From assembly GCF_016031615.1 (NCBI RefSeq), contig NZ_JACYXC010000001.1:4960001-5024000 (forward strand): DNA of 64,000 nt, read 5' to 3'. Positions within the stretch are counted from its first letter, which is position 1; each line of letters begins with the position of its first letter. Of this stretch, positions 23,966-32,747 are shown one piece after another. The DNA comes from Streptomyces pactum (GTDB lineage: Bacteria > Actinomycetota > Actinomycetes > Streptomycetales > Streptomycetaceae). The notes beneath the pieces were generated by a model, which was not told the DNA's origin, searched no databases, and worked only from the letters and a program-made list of their open reading frames with translations. The position numbers and the translations under genes were made by a program.

Positions 23966-24319
23966 GCGTCTCGCCGTCCGTCCGGCGGGCCGGGCGGACG
24001 CGGCGGTCGGTGACCACGGCCGGTACGGAACCATGACCGCTCCCGGCGCGTGCGGCGGGCGACGCCGGATCCGGCCGGCCCGGCCGGGCCTCGGGCCGTT
24101 GGCCTCATGGGTGCCGTGGAGGGGCACAGCGCCCGCGATACCACCGGTCCCGCGCGGTACGGCCCGCGCACCCTGGTTCCGGAACGTTGTCCCGTGCCCC
24201 GGTCCTGGAAGGCAGCCGAGGCGATCCTGGGAGGCAGCCGAGCCGCCGGTCCCCGGACAGCCGTCGTGCGGTGCGGCCGTGCCCCTCGGAAGCCGCCCGG
24301 CGCCCGCCGGACGCGCGGC
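23966..24319. other. Gene-free convergent spacer
   Basis: No gene is supported in these 354 bases between the DUF3117 and methyltransferase genes. GGCAGCCGAG occurs twice, near 24213 and 24232, in otherwise unremarkable GC-rich sequence. Confidence 0.45.
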
Positions 24320-24955
24320 TCAGCCCCGTTTGACCGCGCACAGCAGGCCGTCGCCCACCGGCAGCAGTGAGGACTGCAGCACGGTGCTCTCCCGCACGGT
24401 GCGCAGCAGCTCGCGGATCTTGAGCACCTCGGCGGGCTGCACCGCCGAGTCCACCGTCCGCCCGTCCGCGAACATCCCCTCGAAGCAGACCAGCCCCCCG
24501 GGCCGCAGCAGCCGCAGCGACTCCGCGAGGTAGTCCAGGCTCTCCAGCCGGTCCCCGTCGCAGAAGACCAGGTCGTACCCGCCGTCCGCGAGGCGGGGGA
24601 GGACGTCGAGGGCGCGGCCGGGGATGAACCGGGCCCGGTTGCCGGCGAAGCCGGCCGCCCGGAACGCCTGCCGGGCGAACTGCTGGCGCTCGGGCTCGAT
24701 GTCCACGGTGGTGAGCACGCCGTCCGGCCGCATGCCGTGCAGCAGGTGGATGCCGGAGACGCCGGTGCCGGTGCCGATCTCGGCGACGGCCTTGGCGTCC
24801 GCCGTCGCGGCGAGCAGGCGCAGCGCAGCGCCGGTGCCGGACGACACCGAGCGCAGTCCCGCCTCCCGGGCCCGTTCCCGGGCCCAGCGCAGGGCTGCGT
24901 CCTCGGCGACGAACGCATCGGCGAACGCCCAGCTCGTCTGCCGGTTGCCGGTAAT
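24320..24955 (-). CDS. SAM-dependent O-methyltransferase (class I), probable ATT start
   Basis: A protein of about 211 residues of the CoMT-like O-methyltransferase family. The SAM motif I is VAEIGTGTGVSGIHLL, followed by the acidic TTVDIEPERQQFARQAF and the metal/catalytic region DLVFCDGDRLESLDY. The natural substrate is unknown. The start is odd. A well-placed AGGAG (24962-24966) is followed after six bases by ATT at 24955, giving the family N-terminus TGNRQTSWAFADAFV. The only canonical in-frame start is TTG 24985, ten codons upstream without a good ribosome site. It precedes the divergent sigma-factor gene, as Rv1220c does before sigE. Confidence 0.9.
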   Translation of the reverse strand: MTGNRQTSWAFADAFVAEDAALRWARERAREAGLRSVSSGTGAALRLLAATADAKAVAEIGTGTGVSGIHLLHGMRPDGVLTTVDIEPERQQFARQAFRAAGFAGNRARFIPGRALDVLPRLADGGYDLVFCDGDRLESLDYLAESLRLLRPGGLVCFEGMFADGRTVDSAVQPAEVLKIRELLRTVRESTVLQSSLLPVGDGLLCAVKRG

Positions 24956-25116
24956 GGCCCTCTCCTGTCCCCGTAGTTGACGCAAGCGTGACTGTAGCCG
25001 CTGGACCCGGGAACCCGCAGATGGGACCGGGCGTTGAGGAGGGATGGGGGGATGAGATGGACCAAGGCCAAATGCAGGTCAAAAATGCTTATCCGGAGCT
25101 AACGGGCGAGGTGGAT
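24956..25116. promoter_or_regulatory. Divergent promoter region, methyltransferase / sigE
   Basis: The 161 bases between the two divergent genes include an AT-richer stretch (CAAATGCAGGTCAAAAATGC, about 25068-25087) just before the sigma-factor start. GAGG at 25108-25111 is the ribosome site for ATG 25117. No firm -35/-10 pair or autoregulatory ECF motif could be assigned. Confidence 0.5.
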
Positions 25117-25932
25117 ATGGTAGGGGCTCTACTGGACACCACCAGAGCCGACAGGGGAGGTGCGGCTGCGGCCGGTGACCGGAGGGTGCTGAGGCGCTTT
25201 CGCAGGTCGGCCGGCGAGCCGAAATCCGTGACCGACACCGCTGACCGTTCCCGCCCGAACAGCGTCACCGGCATGGGGACCGCCACCATCGCCGAGTCCG
25301 TTCCCACCGCCACCTTCTCCACTGACGCGGATTCGCAGGCGTGGACCCCTCCCACCTGGGAGGAGATCGTCAGCATGCACAGCGGGCGGGTCTACCGCCT
25401 CGCCTACCGCCTCACCGGCAACCAGCACGACGCGGAGGACCTCACGCAGGAGGTCTTCGTCCGGGTGTTCCGCTCCCTGTCCACCTACACCCCGGGCACG
25501 TTCGAGGGCTGGCTGCACCGCATCACCACCAACCTCTTCCTGGACATGGTCCGCCGCCGCCAGCGCATCCGCTTCGACGCGCTCGGCGAGGACGCGGCCG
25601 AGCGGCTCCCCAGCCGCGAGCCCTCCCCGCAGCAGCACTTCAACGACACCCACTTCGATGCCGATGTGCAGCAGGCGCTGGACACCCTGGCGCCGGAGTT
25701 CCGCGCGGCCGTCGTGCTCTGCGACATCGAGGGCCTGTCGTACGAGGAGATCGCGGCGACCCTCGGGGTGAAGCTCGGCACCGTCCGCAGCCGTATCCAC
25801 CGGGGCCGCTCCCACCTCCGCAAGGCGCTCAAGCACCGTTCGCCGGTGGTCCGCGCGGAGCAGCGCGCCGCCACGGTGGCACCCGGGGCCGTCACCGGTC
25901 CCGGGCTCACTGGGGAGGTCGGGATCGCGTGA
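25117..25932 (+). CDS. sigE: ECF-subfamily RNA polymerase sigma factor (SigE type)
   Basis: A 271-residue group 4 sigma factor. Region 2 is GRVYRLAYRLTGNQHDAEDL with TQEVFVRVFRSL, followed by GWLHRITTNLFLDMVRRRQR. Region 4 is LDTLAPEFRAAVVLCDIEGL with YEEIAATLGVKLGTVRSRIH. An unusual 75-residue N-terminal extension precedes region 2. ATG 25117 is chosen for its GAGG site; the frame stays open upstream to 24988. The stop overlaps the start of the zinc anti-sigma gene (GTGA). With anti-sigma, htrA and tatB downstream, it matches the envelope-stress SigE locus of mycobacteria and is distinct from the S. coelicolor gene named sigE (SCO3356). Confidence 0.93.
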   Translation: MVGALLDTTRADRGGAAAAGDRRVLRRFRRSAGEPKSVTDTADRSRPNSVTGMGTATIAESVPTATFSTDADSQAWTPPTWEEIVSMHSGRVYRLAYRLTGNQHDAEDLTQEVFVRVFRSLSTYTPGTFEGWLHRITTNLFLDMVRRRQRIRFDALGEDAAERLPSREPSPQQHFNDTHFDADVQQALDTLAPEFRAAVVLCDIEGLSYEEIAATLGVKLGTVRSRIHRGRSHLRKALKHRSPVVRAEQRAATVAPGAVTGPGLTGEVGIA

Positions 25933-26811
25933 CCCGAACAGGCGGTCCGTCCCCCGCCGAGCACCATCTCGGCGACCGCCTAGCGGCTCTGGTCGACGGC
26001 GAGTTGGGACACGATGCGCGCGAGCGGGTGCTCGCGCACCTGGCGACCTGTCCGCGGTGCAAGGCCGAGGCCGACGCACAGCGGCAGCTGAAGGCGTTCT
26101 TCGCCCGGGCGGCCTCCCCACCGCCCTCCGAGGGCCTGCTGGCCCGGCTGCACAACCTCCCGGCCACCGCCCTGGAGGGGGACGACGACCGGGCGGGCCG
26201 GGCGGGGTGAGACCCGCCTGATGGGTCGCCCCGGTGCCTTCGGCGCACGGGAGGAAGCTTTCGCCTTTCTGCCCACCCCGCCGCGGGAGCGCGGCTTCCG
26301 CATCCACGAGATGGGCCGTCCGTCCCCCCGGGGCAGACGGTTCGCCTTCGCCGCCGCGGGCGCGGTGTCGCTGGCGGCGTTCGCGCTCAGCGGGACGCTG
26401 CCGCTGGACGAGACCGCCCCGCCGCGCAACCGGGCGGACGGCGCCGGCGCCGCGGTCACCCCGCCGTCGGCCCACCAGACGGCCGCCGCGGCCTCCTGGC
26501 ACCTGGGCGTGCACCGCATGGACGCCGCACTGCGGACACCGGTCGGCGGCAGCGCGATGCCCGCCGTCGGTGGCCCGGTGGCGGCGCAGGTGCCCCCGGC
26601 CCTGAAGCCGCCGGCACCGCTGCCGGCGTTCCGGGCCTCCGCGCTGCCGGTGAGCACCATGCTGCCGCCGGTCGTGCAGTCGGCGCTCTCGCTCGGCTCC
26701 CCGCTTCTGCCCGCCGCGGCCACGGCGAAACCGGAGCGGACCGCCACCGCCACCCCGCGCCCCACGAAGGGCGGCCCGCCGCTCGTGGTGACCGCCACCG
26801 GCCCGAAGTAG
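25929..26811 (+). CDS. Zinc-binding anti-sigma factor (ZAS/RseA type) with membrane anchor, frameshifted as read
   Basis: GTG 25929 overlaps the sigma-factor stop. The first 93 residues contain a ZAS module, LVDGELGHDARERVLAHLAT followed by CPRCK, with His37-X3-Cys41-X2-Cys44, which would bind the sigma factor. The frame stops at 26210. The adjacent frame (from 26211 to 26811) continues with GETRLMGRPGAFGAREEAFAF, a membrane segment (FAFAAAGAVSLAAFALSG) and a Pro/Ala-rich extracytoplasmic tail, as in full-length Streptomyces homologues. Deleting one G from the run 26204-26207 joins both into about 293 residues. As read, the product would lose its anchor. A T-tailed terminator follows. Confidence 0.82.
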
Positions 26812-26830
26812 CCGAGCCGCATCCGGAGCC

Positions 26831-26860
26831 CCGCCGGGGACCGGCCCCGGCGGTTTCTTC
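26831..26860 (+). terminator. Rho-independent terminator of the sigE/anti-sigma operon
   Basis: CCGCCGGGG (26831-26839) pairs with CCCCGGCGG (26845-26853) and is followed by TTTCTTC. It begins 20 bases after the second-frame stop of the anti-sigma gene, which also supports the view that the operon originally ended at 26811. Confidence 0.9.
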
Positions 26861-27763
26861 GTGCCGTGCCTCCGGTGGGCACGCCGTACCGGCGGCCGGG
26901 CCCGGCAGGGTGCGACGCCGCAACGGCCGACCGCGGGGACGGGCTCACCCGGCCCTGGAGCGACGGTCGGCCCGCCGGGGAAGGCCTGCCGGCCGTCGGC
27001 GGCCGGCCGGTGCGTGGTGGCGGGGTCGCCGCGGGAACGGCAGGCGGGCGCGCGCCCGCCGGTCGGTGCCCGTCGTTGCCGAAGCGGCGTCCGGCCGGGC
27101 CGCTCGGTGACGGCCACCATGTGACGGCCGCTGGGCGACGGTGCTGGGTGACGGCGGGCCGGTGTCGTCCTCTGCCGGCGGGCGCGCCGTCGCCCCGGCG
27201 GGGCGGGTGGTCCGTCCCGCAGGAGCCGCCGTAACCGGCCCGGTGCCGTGCCGGGCACGGGCTCCGGCGGGACACCGGGTACGGGCAGCGCGCGCTCCGG
27301 GGCGCCTGGTGCCGTGGCCCGGCGGGGTCGTCGCGTGGGCGTTCCGGACCGGCGGCCGGCAGACCGGTGCACCGCGCGTGGCCGGCCGTCCGGCGTACCG
27401 TCCGGGACGGTCCCGGTAGGCTCACGGGCCGACACCCGCCCGGTGCGCCTCGGCGCGCGGCCGCCCCGGTGGGCCGATGGTCGGCTGCGCCCGGTGGGCG
27501 CGTGGCCGGATGCCGGACCGGCGGGTGGCGCACGGGCGCACCGGCCGACGCCGGGCGGGCCCGGTGCCCGGCCGGGCACCGGACCGGCGGGCGGCACATC
27601 CGGCTCCGGCCGGGCGACCGCCGCCCGTTCGCCCGGGGGACACCTGCGTGATCCCCGGCGGACCTGGTTGAATCGCAAGCACGCGGCACGGAGCCGAGGC
27701 GGGACGGTGTCCCGGAGCTCCGCGGTCCGCGCCGTGTCCTGACGCGGGAACTCTGGGGAGATC
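26861..27763. other. Long gene-free spacer before htrA
   Basis: About 900 bases of very GC-rich sequence carry open frames on all strands but no domain, signal or ribosome site worth calling. The final 110 bases (from about 27655, GACCTGGTTGAATCGCAAGC) have lower GC and probably contain the htrA promoter. Confidence 0.5.
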
Positions 27764-30212
27764 ATGGACGAGGGGAAGGCCCCCGGGCCCAAGCCGAAGT
27801 GGTGGAGCCGCCCGGCGGCACCCACCGTGCGGCGGCCGCGGAGCGACGAGCCGGCCACCGGCCCCGCCGCGGCCCGCCCGGATGCTCCCGCCGGCGGCAA
27901 AGGGTCCGCCGCGCGGCCGACCACATCCGCCGGCGAACGGACATCCGCGAGCGGATCGGTCTCCGAGCCGGCGGCCCTCGCGAACGGGCCGGCGGAGCCC
28001 GGGACCGGGTCGTCGACGACGGCGACCGCTCCGGCGCCCGCCGACGCGCCGCCGGAGCGGTACGGGGAGCGGACGGGGGCGACCGCCGGACCCGGCGGGC
28101 CGGTCAGCCCCGGAAGCGCTCCGGCCGGCCTGCCCGCCGACCGGGACGGCGCGGAGGTGCCCGCACCGCAGGACCCGGCCGGTACCCCGGAGACCTCTTC
28201 CCCCGCGGACGCCGCGACGCCGGGAGACGCCGCGACGCCGGGTGGCACCGCGCCGGACGCCCCGGCCCCGACCCCGGTTGCCGTGGAGCCGGATGCCGTC
28301 GTGGCGGGTTCCCCGACGCAGGACACCCCGCCGCGGGACGCCGTGACGCAGGACGCCGTGGAGCCGGACGCCGTCGGCCGGGGCGCGGCCGCCCAGGGCG
28401 CCCCGGCCCAGGGACGCTCGGCGCCGGACGCCCCGGCGCCTGATGAGGGCGCGGGCGTCGCCGCCCCGGAGGCTTCCGCCGGCAGCTCGGGAACCACCCG
28501 CGCCGGCACGGGCCAGGACTCGGAACCGCACGCGGGGCCGGACGCGGAACCGGGCCCTGGGGCGCCGCCGTGCCGGCGGACGCCGCGACCCCGGGTGCCC
28601 TGCCCCGGGACGCCGCCCGTACGGCGGCGACGCCACCGGCGCGGCACCCGCCGCCTCCGAGGTGCCGGCCGCCCCCGCGCCGCCGGTGCGGCCGCTGCAC
28701 GACCCCGACCCGTACGGCACCCCGCCCTACGGCGGGCCCGGGCCCTGGGCGCCCGCGCCCCCGGTGCAGCGTCCGGTGCCCACGCCCGCCCACGGCACCC
28801 AGCTGCCGCCCGGGGCCCAGGCGCCGCTGCCGCACCCCGGGATGACCCCGGCGCACGGCACCCCGCTGCCGCCCGGCGCGATGCCGCCGGTGCACGGCGC
28901 GCCGCCGGCCGGGGTGACCCCGCCGCACGGCACGGCGCTGCCGCCCGGTGCGGTGGATCCGGCCGGCGCGCACCCGCCGCACCCCGGACCCGCGCAGGCC
29001 CCCGCCGGGCCGGGCACCGGATCCCAGTGGCTGGCCTACGACCCGTGGGCCGCGCCGGCCGGACCCGCTCCCGCCCGGCCCGCCCCGGCCCGGAACCGTG
29101 GCCGGCGGGGCCGGATGCTCGCCGGAGCACTGCTCGTCGCGCTGCTCGCGGGCGGCGTCGGCGGCGGCGTCGGGGCGTACCTGGAGCGCAACGGCGGCAT
29201 CGGCGGCCCCGACGTGGAGCTGTCCCAGCCGCCGGCGGAGGACCGGCCCCGCGACCCCGACAGCGTGGCCGGGATCGCGGCCCGGGCGCTGCCCGGCGTG
29301 GTGACCATCCATGTCCGCGGCGGTGCCGAGGAGGGCACCGGCACCGGCTTCGTCCTCGACGGGCGCGGCCACATCCTCACCAACAACCACGTGGTGGAAC
29401 CGGCCGGCTCCGGCGGCGACATATCGGTCACCTTCAACGGGGGAGAGGTGGCGCGGGGCCGGGTCGTCGGCCGGGACGGCGGCTACGACCTGGCGGTCAT
29501 CAAGGTGGACAACGTCTCCGGGCTGCGTCCGCTGCCGCTGGGCAACTCCGACTCGGTGCGGGTGGGCGACCCGGTGGTGGCCATCGGCGCCCCGTACGAC
29601 CTGGCCGGCACCGTCACCTCCGGCATCATCAGCGCGAAGGAACGTCCCATCACGGCCGGCGGGGAGAAGGAGGACGGCAGCGACGTCAGCTACGTGGACG
29701 CGCTGCAGACCGACGCGCCGATCAACCCCGGCAACTCCGGCGGCCCGCTGATGGACTCCAAGGCCAGGGTGATCGGCATCAACAGCGCGATCCGGGCCGC
29801 CGACGACGGCACCGGGCTCGGCGGCGGCCAGGGCGGCAGCATCGGCCTGGGCTTCGCCATCCCGATCAACCAGGGCAAGCGGGTCGCCGAGGAGCTGATC
29901 AACACCGGCCGGGCCAGCCACCCGGTCATCGGCGTCACCCTGGACATGACGTACCCGGGGGACGGCGCCCGGGTCCACACCCGGACCGAGGACGGCAGTC
30001 CCCCGGTGAAGCCCGGCGGGCCGGGCGACCGGGCCGGCATCCGGCCCCGGGACGTCATCACCGAGGTGAACGGCGTCCGGGTGCGCAGCGGCCAGGAGCT
30101 GATCGTCAAGATCCGCAGCCACCGCCCCGGTGACCGGCTCCAGCTGACGGTGGAGCGCGGCGGCGAGGAACGCACGGTGACGCTCACCCTGGGGTCGGCG
30201 GACAGCGACTGA
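27764..30212 (+). CDS. htrA: HtrA/DegP-type membrane serine protease, frame broken in the N-terminal linker
   Basis: An envelope-stress protease with a disordered cytoplasmic N-terminus, a membrane anchor (about 29110-29180, MLAGALLVALLAGGVGGGVG), a trypsin-like domain and one PDZ domain. The triad is seen as His in LTNNHVVEP, Asp in GGYDLAVIKVD and Ser in NPGNSGGPL. The PDZ region ends GDRLQLTVERGGEERTVTL. The N-terminal 265 codons from ATG 27764 and the protease lie in different frames. A short middle segment reads best in the third frame (VPADAATPGALPRDAA, 28570-28617). Adding one G at 28559-28562 and one C at 28616-28618 restores a single frame of about 817 residues. It follows the sigE operon, as in mycobacteria. 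Confidence 0.85.
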
Positions 30213-30337
30213 CCCCACGCGGGAGCCGCGCCGCGCACCGCCGGGTCGGTCCCGCCGGGCGGTCGGGCCGGCGTACCGGCCGGCGGTGGCCTCGCGCGGG
30301 AGTGCCGGCCGTGCCGCCCACCGGGGTGAGGTCCCGC

Positions 30338-30371
30338 AAGGGCCCGGACCCGCACGACGGGCCGGGCCCTT
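30338..30371 (+). terminator. Hairpin terminator after htrA
   Basis: AAGGGCCCGG (30338-30347) pairs with CCGGGCCCTT (30362-30371), with inner CCCG/CGGG pairing across an unpaired A. It is about 125 bases past the htrA stop. Confidence 0.8.
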
Positions 30372-30720
30372 ACGGACGGCCCGGAGCGTTGGGCCGCTCG
30401 CACCCCGCCCGGGCGGCCGGGCCGGGCACCGGACCAGGGGCGCGTGACAGGGGCACCGGGCCGGGGGCGCGGGACAGGTGCGCCGAGCCATGGCGCGGGC
30501 GGACGCGTGCGCCAGGGCATGGGCGGACGCGTGCGCGGGACGTGGGCGGACGTGCGTGCCGGGGCGTGGGCGCCGGGCCGGAGGCGGGGCCGGTGGCCGG
30601 TCGCGGCGCCCGGCGGCCGGTCGCCCGTTGTTGGCCCGGCCGTCTCCCTGCCGACCCCCGCGCCAGGTACCGTGTTCAGTGGCCCGGACCCGGGCCGCCG
30701 ACGTCTCAAGGAGCTGCACC
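30372..30720. other. Gene-free spacer with 24-base tandem repeat, upstream of tatB
   Basis: GGGCGGACGCGTGCGC occurs at 30497-30512 and 30521-30536 with a diverged third copy near 30544, a period of 23-24 bases. The tatB promoter should lie between about 30600 and 30700. AAGGAG at 30708-30713 is the tatB ribosome site. Confidence 0.6.
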
Positions 30721-31182
30721 GTGTTCTTCGACATAGGACCCCTGGAGATGATCGCCCTGATCATCCTCGCGGTGCTCGTGTTCGGGCCGGAGAAGCTCCC
30801 GAAGGTGGTGCAGGACGTCACGCGGTTCATCCGCAAGGTCCGCGAGTTCTCCGACAGCGCCAAGCAGGACATCCGGTCGGAGCTGGGTCCGGAGTTCAAG
30901 GACTTCGAGTTCGAGGACCTCAACCCCAAGACCTTCGCGCGCAAGCACATCCTGGACAAGGACGAGCTGGGGCTGAAGGAGATCCGCAGCAGCTTCGACC
31001 TCCGCAAGGAGATCACCGAGGTCGCCGACGCGGTGAACGGCCGGGAGAGCGACCCCGTACGGAGCACCGGCACCCCCGCCGTGGCGCCCCCGCTGGCGCC
31101 TTCCGGGGGCTCCGACCTGCTGCGGAAGCGGGAGAGCCCGGCCGCGCAGGAGCGCCCGCCGTTCGACGCCGACGCCACCTGA
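30721..31182 (+). CDS. tatB: Sec-independent translocase component TatB
   Basis: TatB forms the receptor complex with TatC for folded proteins carrying twin-arginine signals. The 153-residue protein has the membrane helix at the extreme N-terminus (FFDIGPLEMIALIILAVLVF), the hinge GPEKLP, and a long amphipathic helix (KVVQDVTRFIRKVREFSDSA) followed by a polar tail. GTG 30721 is preceded by AAGGAG at eight bases. The N-terminal Phe-Phe-Asp-Ile-Gly is typical of TatB rather than TatA. The gene follows htrA in the conserved envelope-stress block. Confidence 0.94.
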   Translation: MFFDIGPLEMIALIILAVLVFGPEKLPKVVQDVTRFIRKVREFSDSAKQDIRSELGPEFKDFEFEDLNPKTFARKHILDKDELGLKEIRSSFDLRKEITEVADAVNGRESDPVRSTGTPAVAPPLAPSGGSDLLRKRESPAAQERPPFDADAT

Positions 31183-31298
31183 GCCCCCGTATGCCCGGCG
31201 CGCTCGTCCCGTATGGCTATCCTCCCATTGTCCGGGGTGAGGTCGCCTGAAGGGGGGCGGGCCGCCCACGAGCAGGGCAACGAGGAGGCTCCGCGTAG

Positions 31299-32000
31299 AT
31301 GGAGACGGTGAGTCGGGCAGGGGTACAGGAGGAGGGCGCCGGTTCGCCGGGTCTGTCCGCCCCTCCAGCCGCGTCGGCCGTGCCCGGGATGCCCCCTGAG
31401 GCCCGTCGCACGGTGGACGGCTATCTGATGGCGGCGTTCCCCTGGTACGGACTGGACGACGCGTTCACCGGCCCGCGCTGGCTGCTGGAGGTCGGCGCGA
31501 GCGCGGACGGCACCGTGGAGCACGGCGCCACCGGCCACGGCGACGAGCCGTCGCTGCGGTCCGAGGTGGACGCCGAGGCACGGGAGCGGCAGCGTTTCGC
31601 GGTGGTGGTCACGGTCGCCGGCCGGCCGCTGCGGGACAGCGCGGACGGCACCGGCCTGCTGGAGGCCACCTCGGCGTCCTCGGCGGCCTGGCTGGCGGGC
31701 TCCGGACTGTTGTCGTGCACCTGGCCGTCGAAGATGGAGCGGGCGCTGCGCCAGGACTGGCTGGACCAGCAGACCGCGCTCGCCTGGGAACTCGCCGACG
31801 ACCTGGACGGCCCCGGCTGGTCCCAGCTCTCGCTGCCGGTGGACGGCGTACCGGCGACCTTCCACTACCGCGAGTCCGAGTACGGCTGGGTGCTGGCCGG
31901 CTCGGCGGGCGACGGCGTGCACGTGGGGGCGTACGGCCGGGGCATGAGCGCCTACGGCCTGGGCTTCTCGGTGATCAAGGACATCAGCAGCTACGGCTGA
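31299..32000 (+). CDS. Conserved hypothetical protein, 233 residues
   Basis: I do not recognise a domain. ATG 31299 has AGGAGG at 31283-31288. After a Gly/Pro/Ala-rich lead (1-35), the protein looks globular and soluble: a helix MPPEARRTVDGYLMAAFPWY, several Trp-rich strands (WPSKMERALRQDWLDQQTALAWEL) and a C-terminal beta pattern DGVPATFHYRESEYGWVLAG. It has no signal peptide, membrane helix or catalytic motif. It lies just behind tatB and converges with mrp. It is probably a Streptomyces-lineage conserved protein. Confidence 0.8.
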   Translation: METVSRAGVQEEGAGSPGLSAPPAASAVPGMPPEARRTVDGYLMAAFPWYGLDDAFTGPRWLLEVGASADGTVEHGATGHGDEPSLRSEVDAEARERQRFAVVVTVAGRPLRDSADGTGLLEATSASSAAWLAGSGLLSCTWPSKMERALRQDWLDQQTALAWELADDLDGPGWSQLSLPVDGVPATFHYRESEYGWVLAGSAGDGVHVGAYGRGMSAYGLGFSVIKDISSYG

Positions 32001-32747
32001 GCGCGGCCGGGACCGGGCCGGCCGGTCGCCCCGGCCCTCCCGCGCCGGACCGACGGGTGCCAGGGCACGACGGACCTTCCCGCCCGGCCCCACTCCCGTC
32101 CCGGCCCCACTCCCGTAGGGGCTCCCCGGCACATCCGTAGGGCACCTGGGGCCCGTACGGGTTTCCCCGAGCCCGGGCACACCCGTAGGGGACTCCCGGC
32201 CCCGGCACACCCGTGGGCGACCTGCGGCCCGTAGGGGCCCCGGCACACCCGTAAGGGACCTGGAGGCCCGTACGGGTCACGGCGCCCCCAAGGGTGCCAT
32301 CCCGTACGGGCCCTCTCCGACGTCCCCGTAGGGGGCCGTCCCGGCGTACCCGCAGCGGCCCGGCGGAAGACCCCTACGGGCTCCCGCCCGCGGAACGACA
32401 TCCCCGGACCGCCCGTCGGGCGAGGGCGCCCGTGTCCGGTGTGCCCGCACCGCGGCGGCCCGGCAGGGCGGTACGGCGGCGCGGTGGTGGTCCGGGCGGG
32501 CCCGGCACACCGCACGGCGGCGCGGTGGGGAGGCCCGGGCGCGGTGACGCACCAGGGGCGGCCGCCCGGAGATCCGGACGACCGCCCCTGGTTCCGGCGG
32601 TGGGAGTGGAGACTGCTCGGTAATCGGCGAACCGGCCCGGCGGCAGCGCCCGGCACCTCGACCCGGCCGGGCACGACCCGCCCGGTGCGTCCGGGACCCG
32701 CCCCGGCCCGGCCGCGACCGGCGACACCGGCCCGGGGGCCGGGGGTG
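32001..32747. other. Gene-free convergent spacer holding a micro-hairpin repeat array
   Basis: These 747 bases separate two convergent genes. No gene is supported. The segment 32101-32390 is an array of short self-complementary words, listed separately. The remainder is GC-rich with open shadow frames. Confidence 0.6.
32111..32386. repeat. Array of CCCGTAGGGG / CCCGTACGGG micro-hairpins
   Basis: At least nine degenerate copies of a word built on CCCGTRGGGG or CCCGTACGGG occur near 32112, 32135, 32152, 32182, 32228, 32249, 32267, 32301 and 32325, often joined by CCGGCACA. Spacing is irregular (15-45 bases), so it is not a CRISPR. Each copy can form a small hairpin or palindrome. Confidence 0.7.

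Noticed and set aside
25129..29130. 1,333-codon minus-strand frame opposite sigE, anti-sigma and htrA
   Set aside because: Very long but purely Arg/Gly/Pro/Ala; it is antisense to well-supported genes and includes no recognised domain.
28104..32246. 1,380-codon minus-strand frame opposite htrA and tatB
   Set aside because: Same reasoning; several genes with clear motifs lie on the plus strand.
32111..32386. CRISPR array
   Set aside because: Repeat words are about 10 bases with irregular 15-45-base spacing; no constant spacer length and no cas genes.
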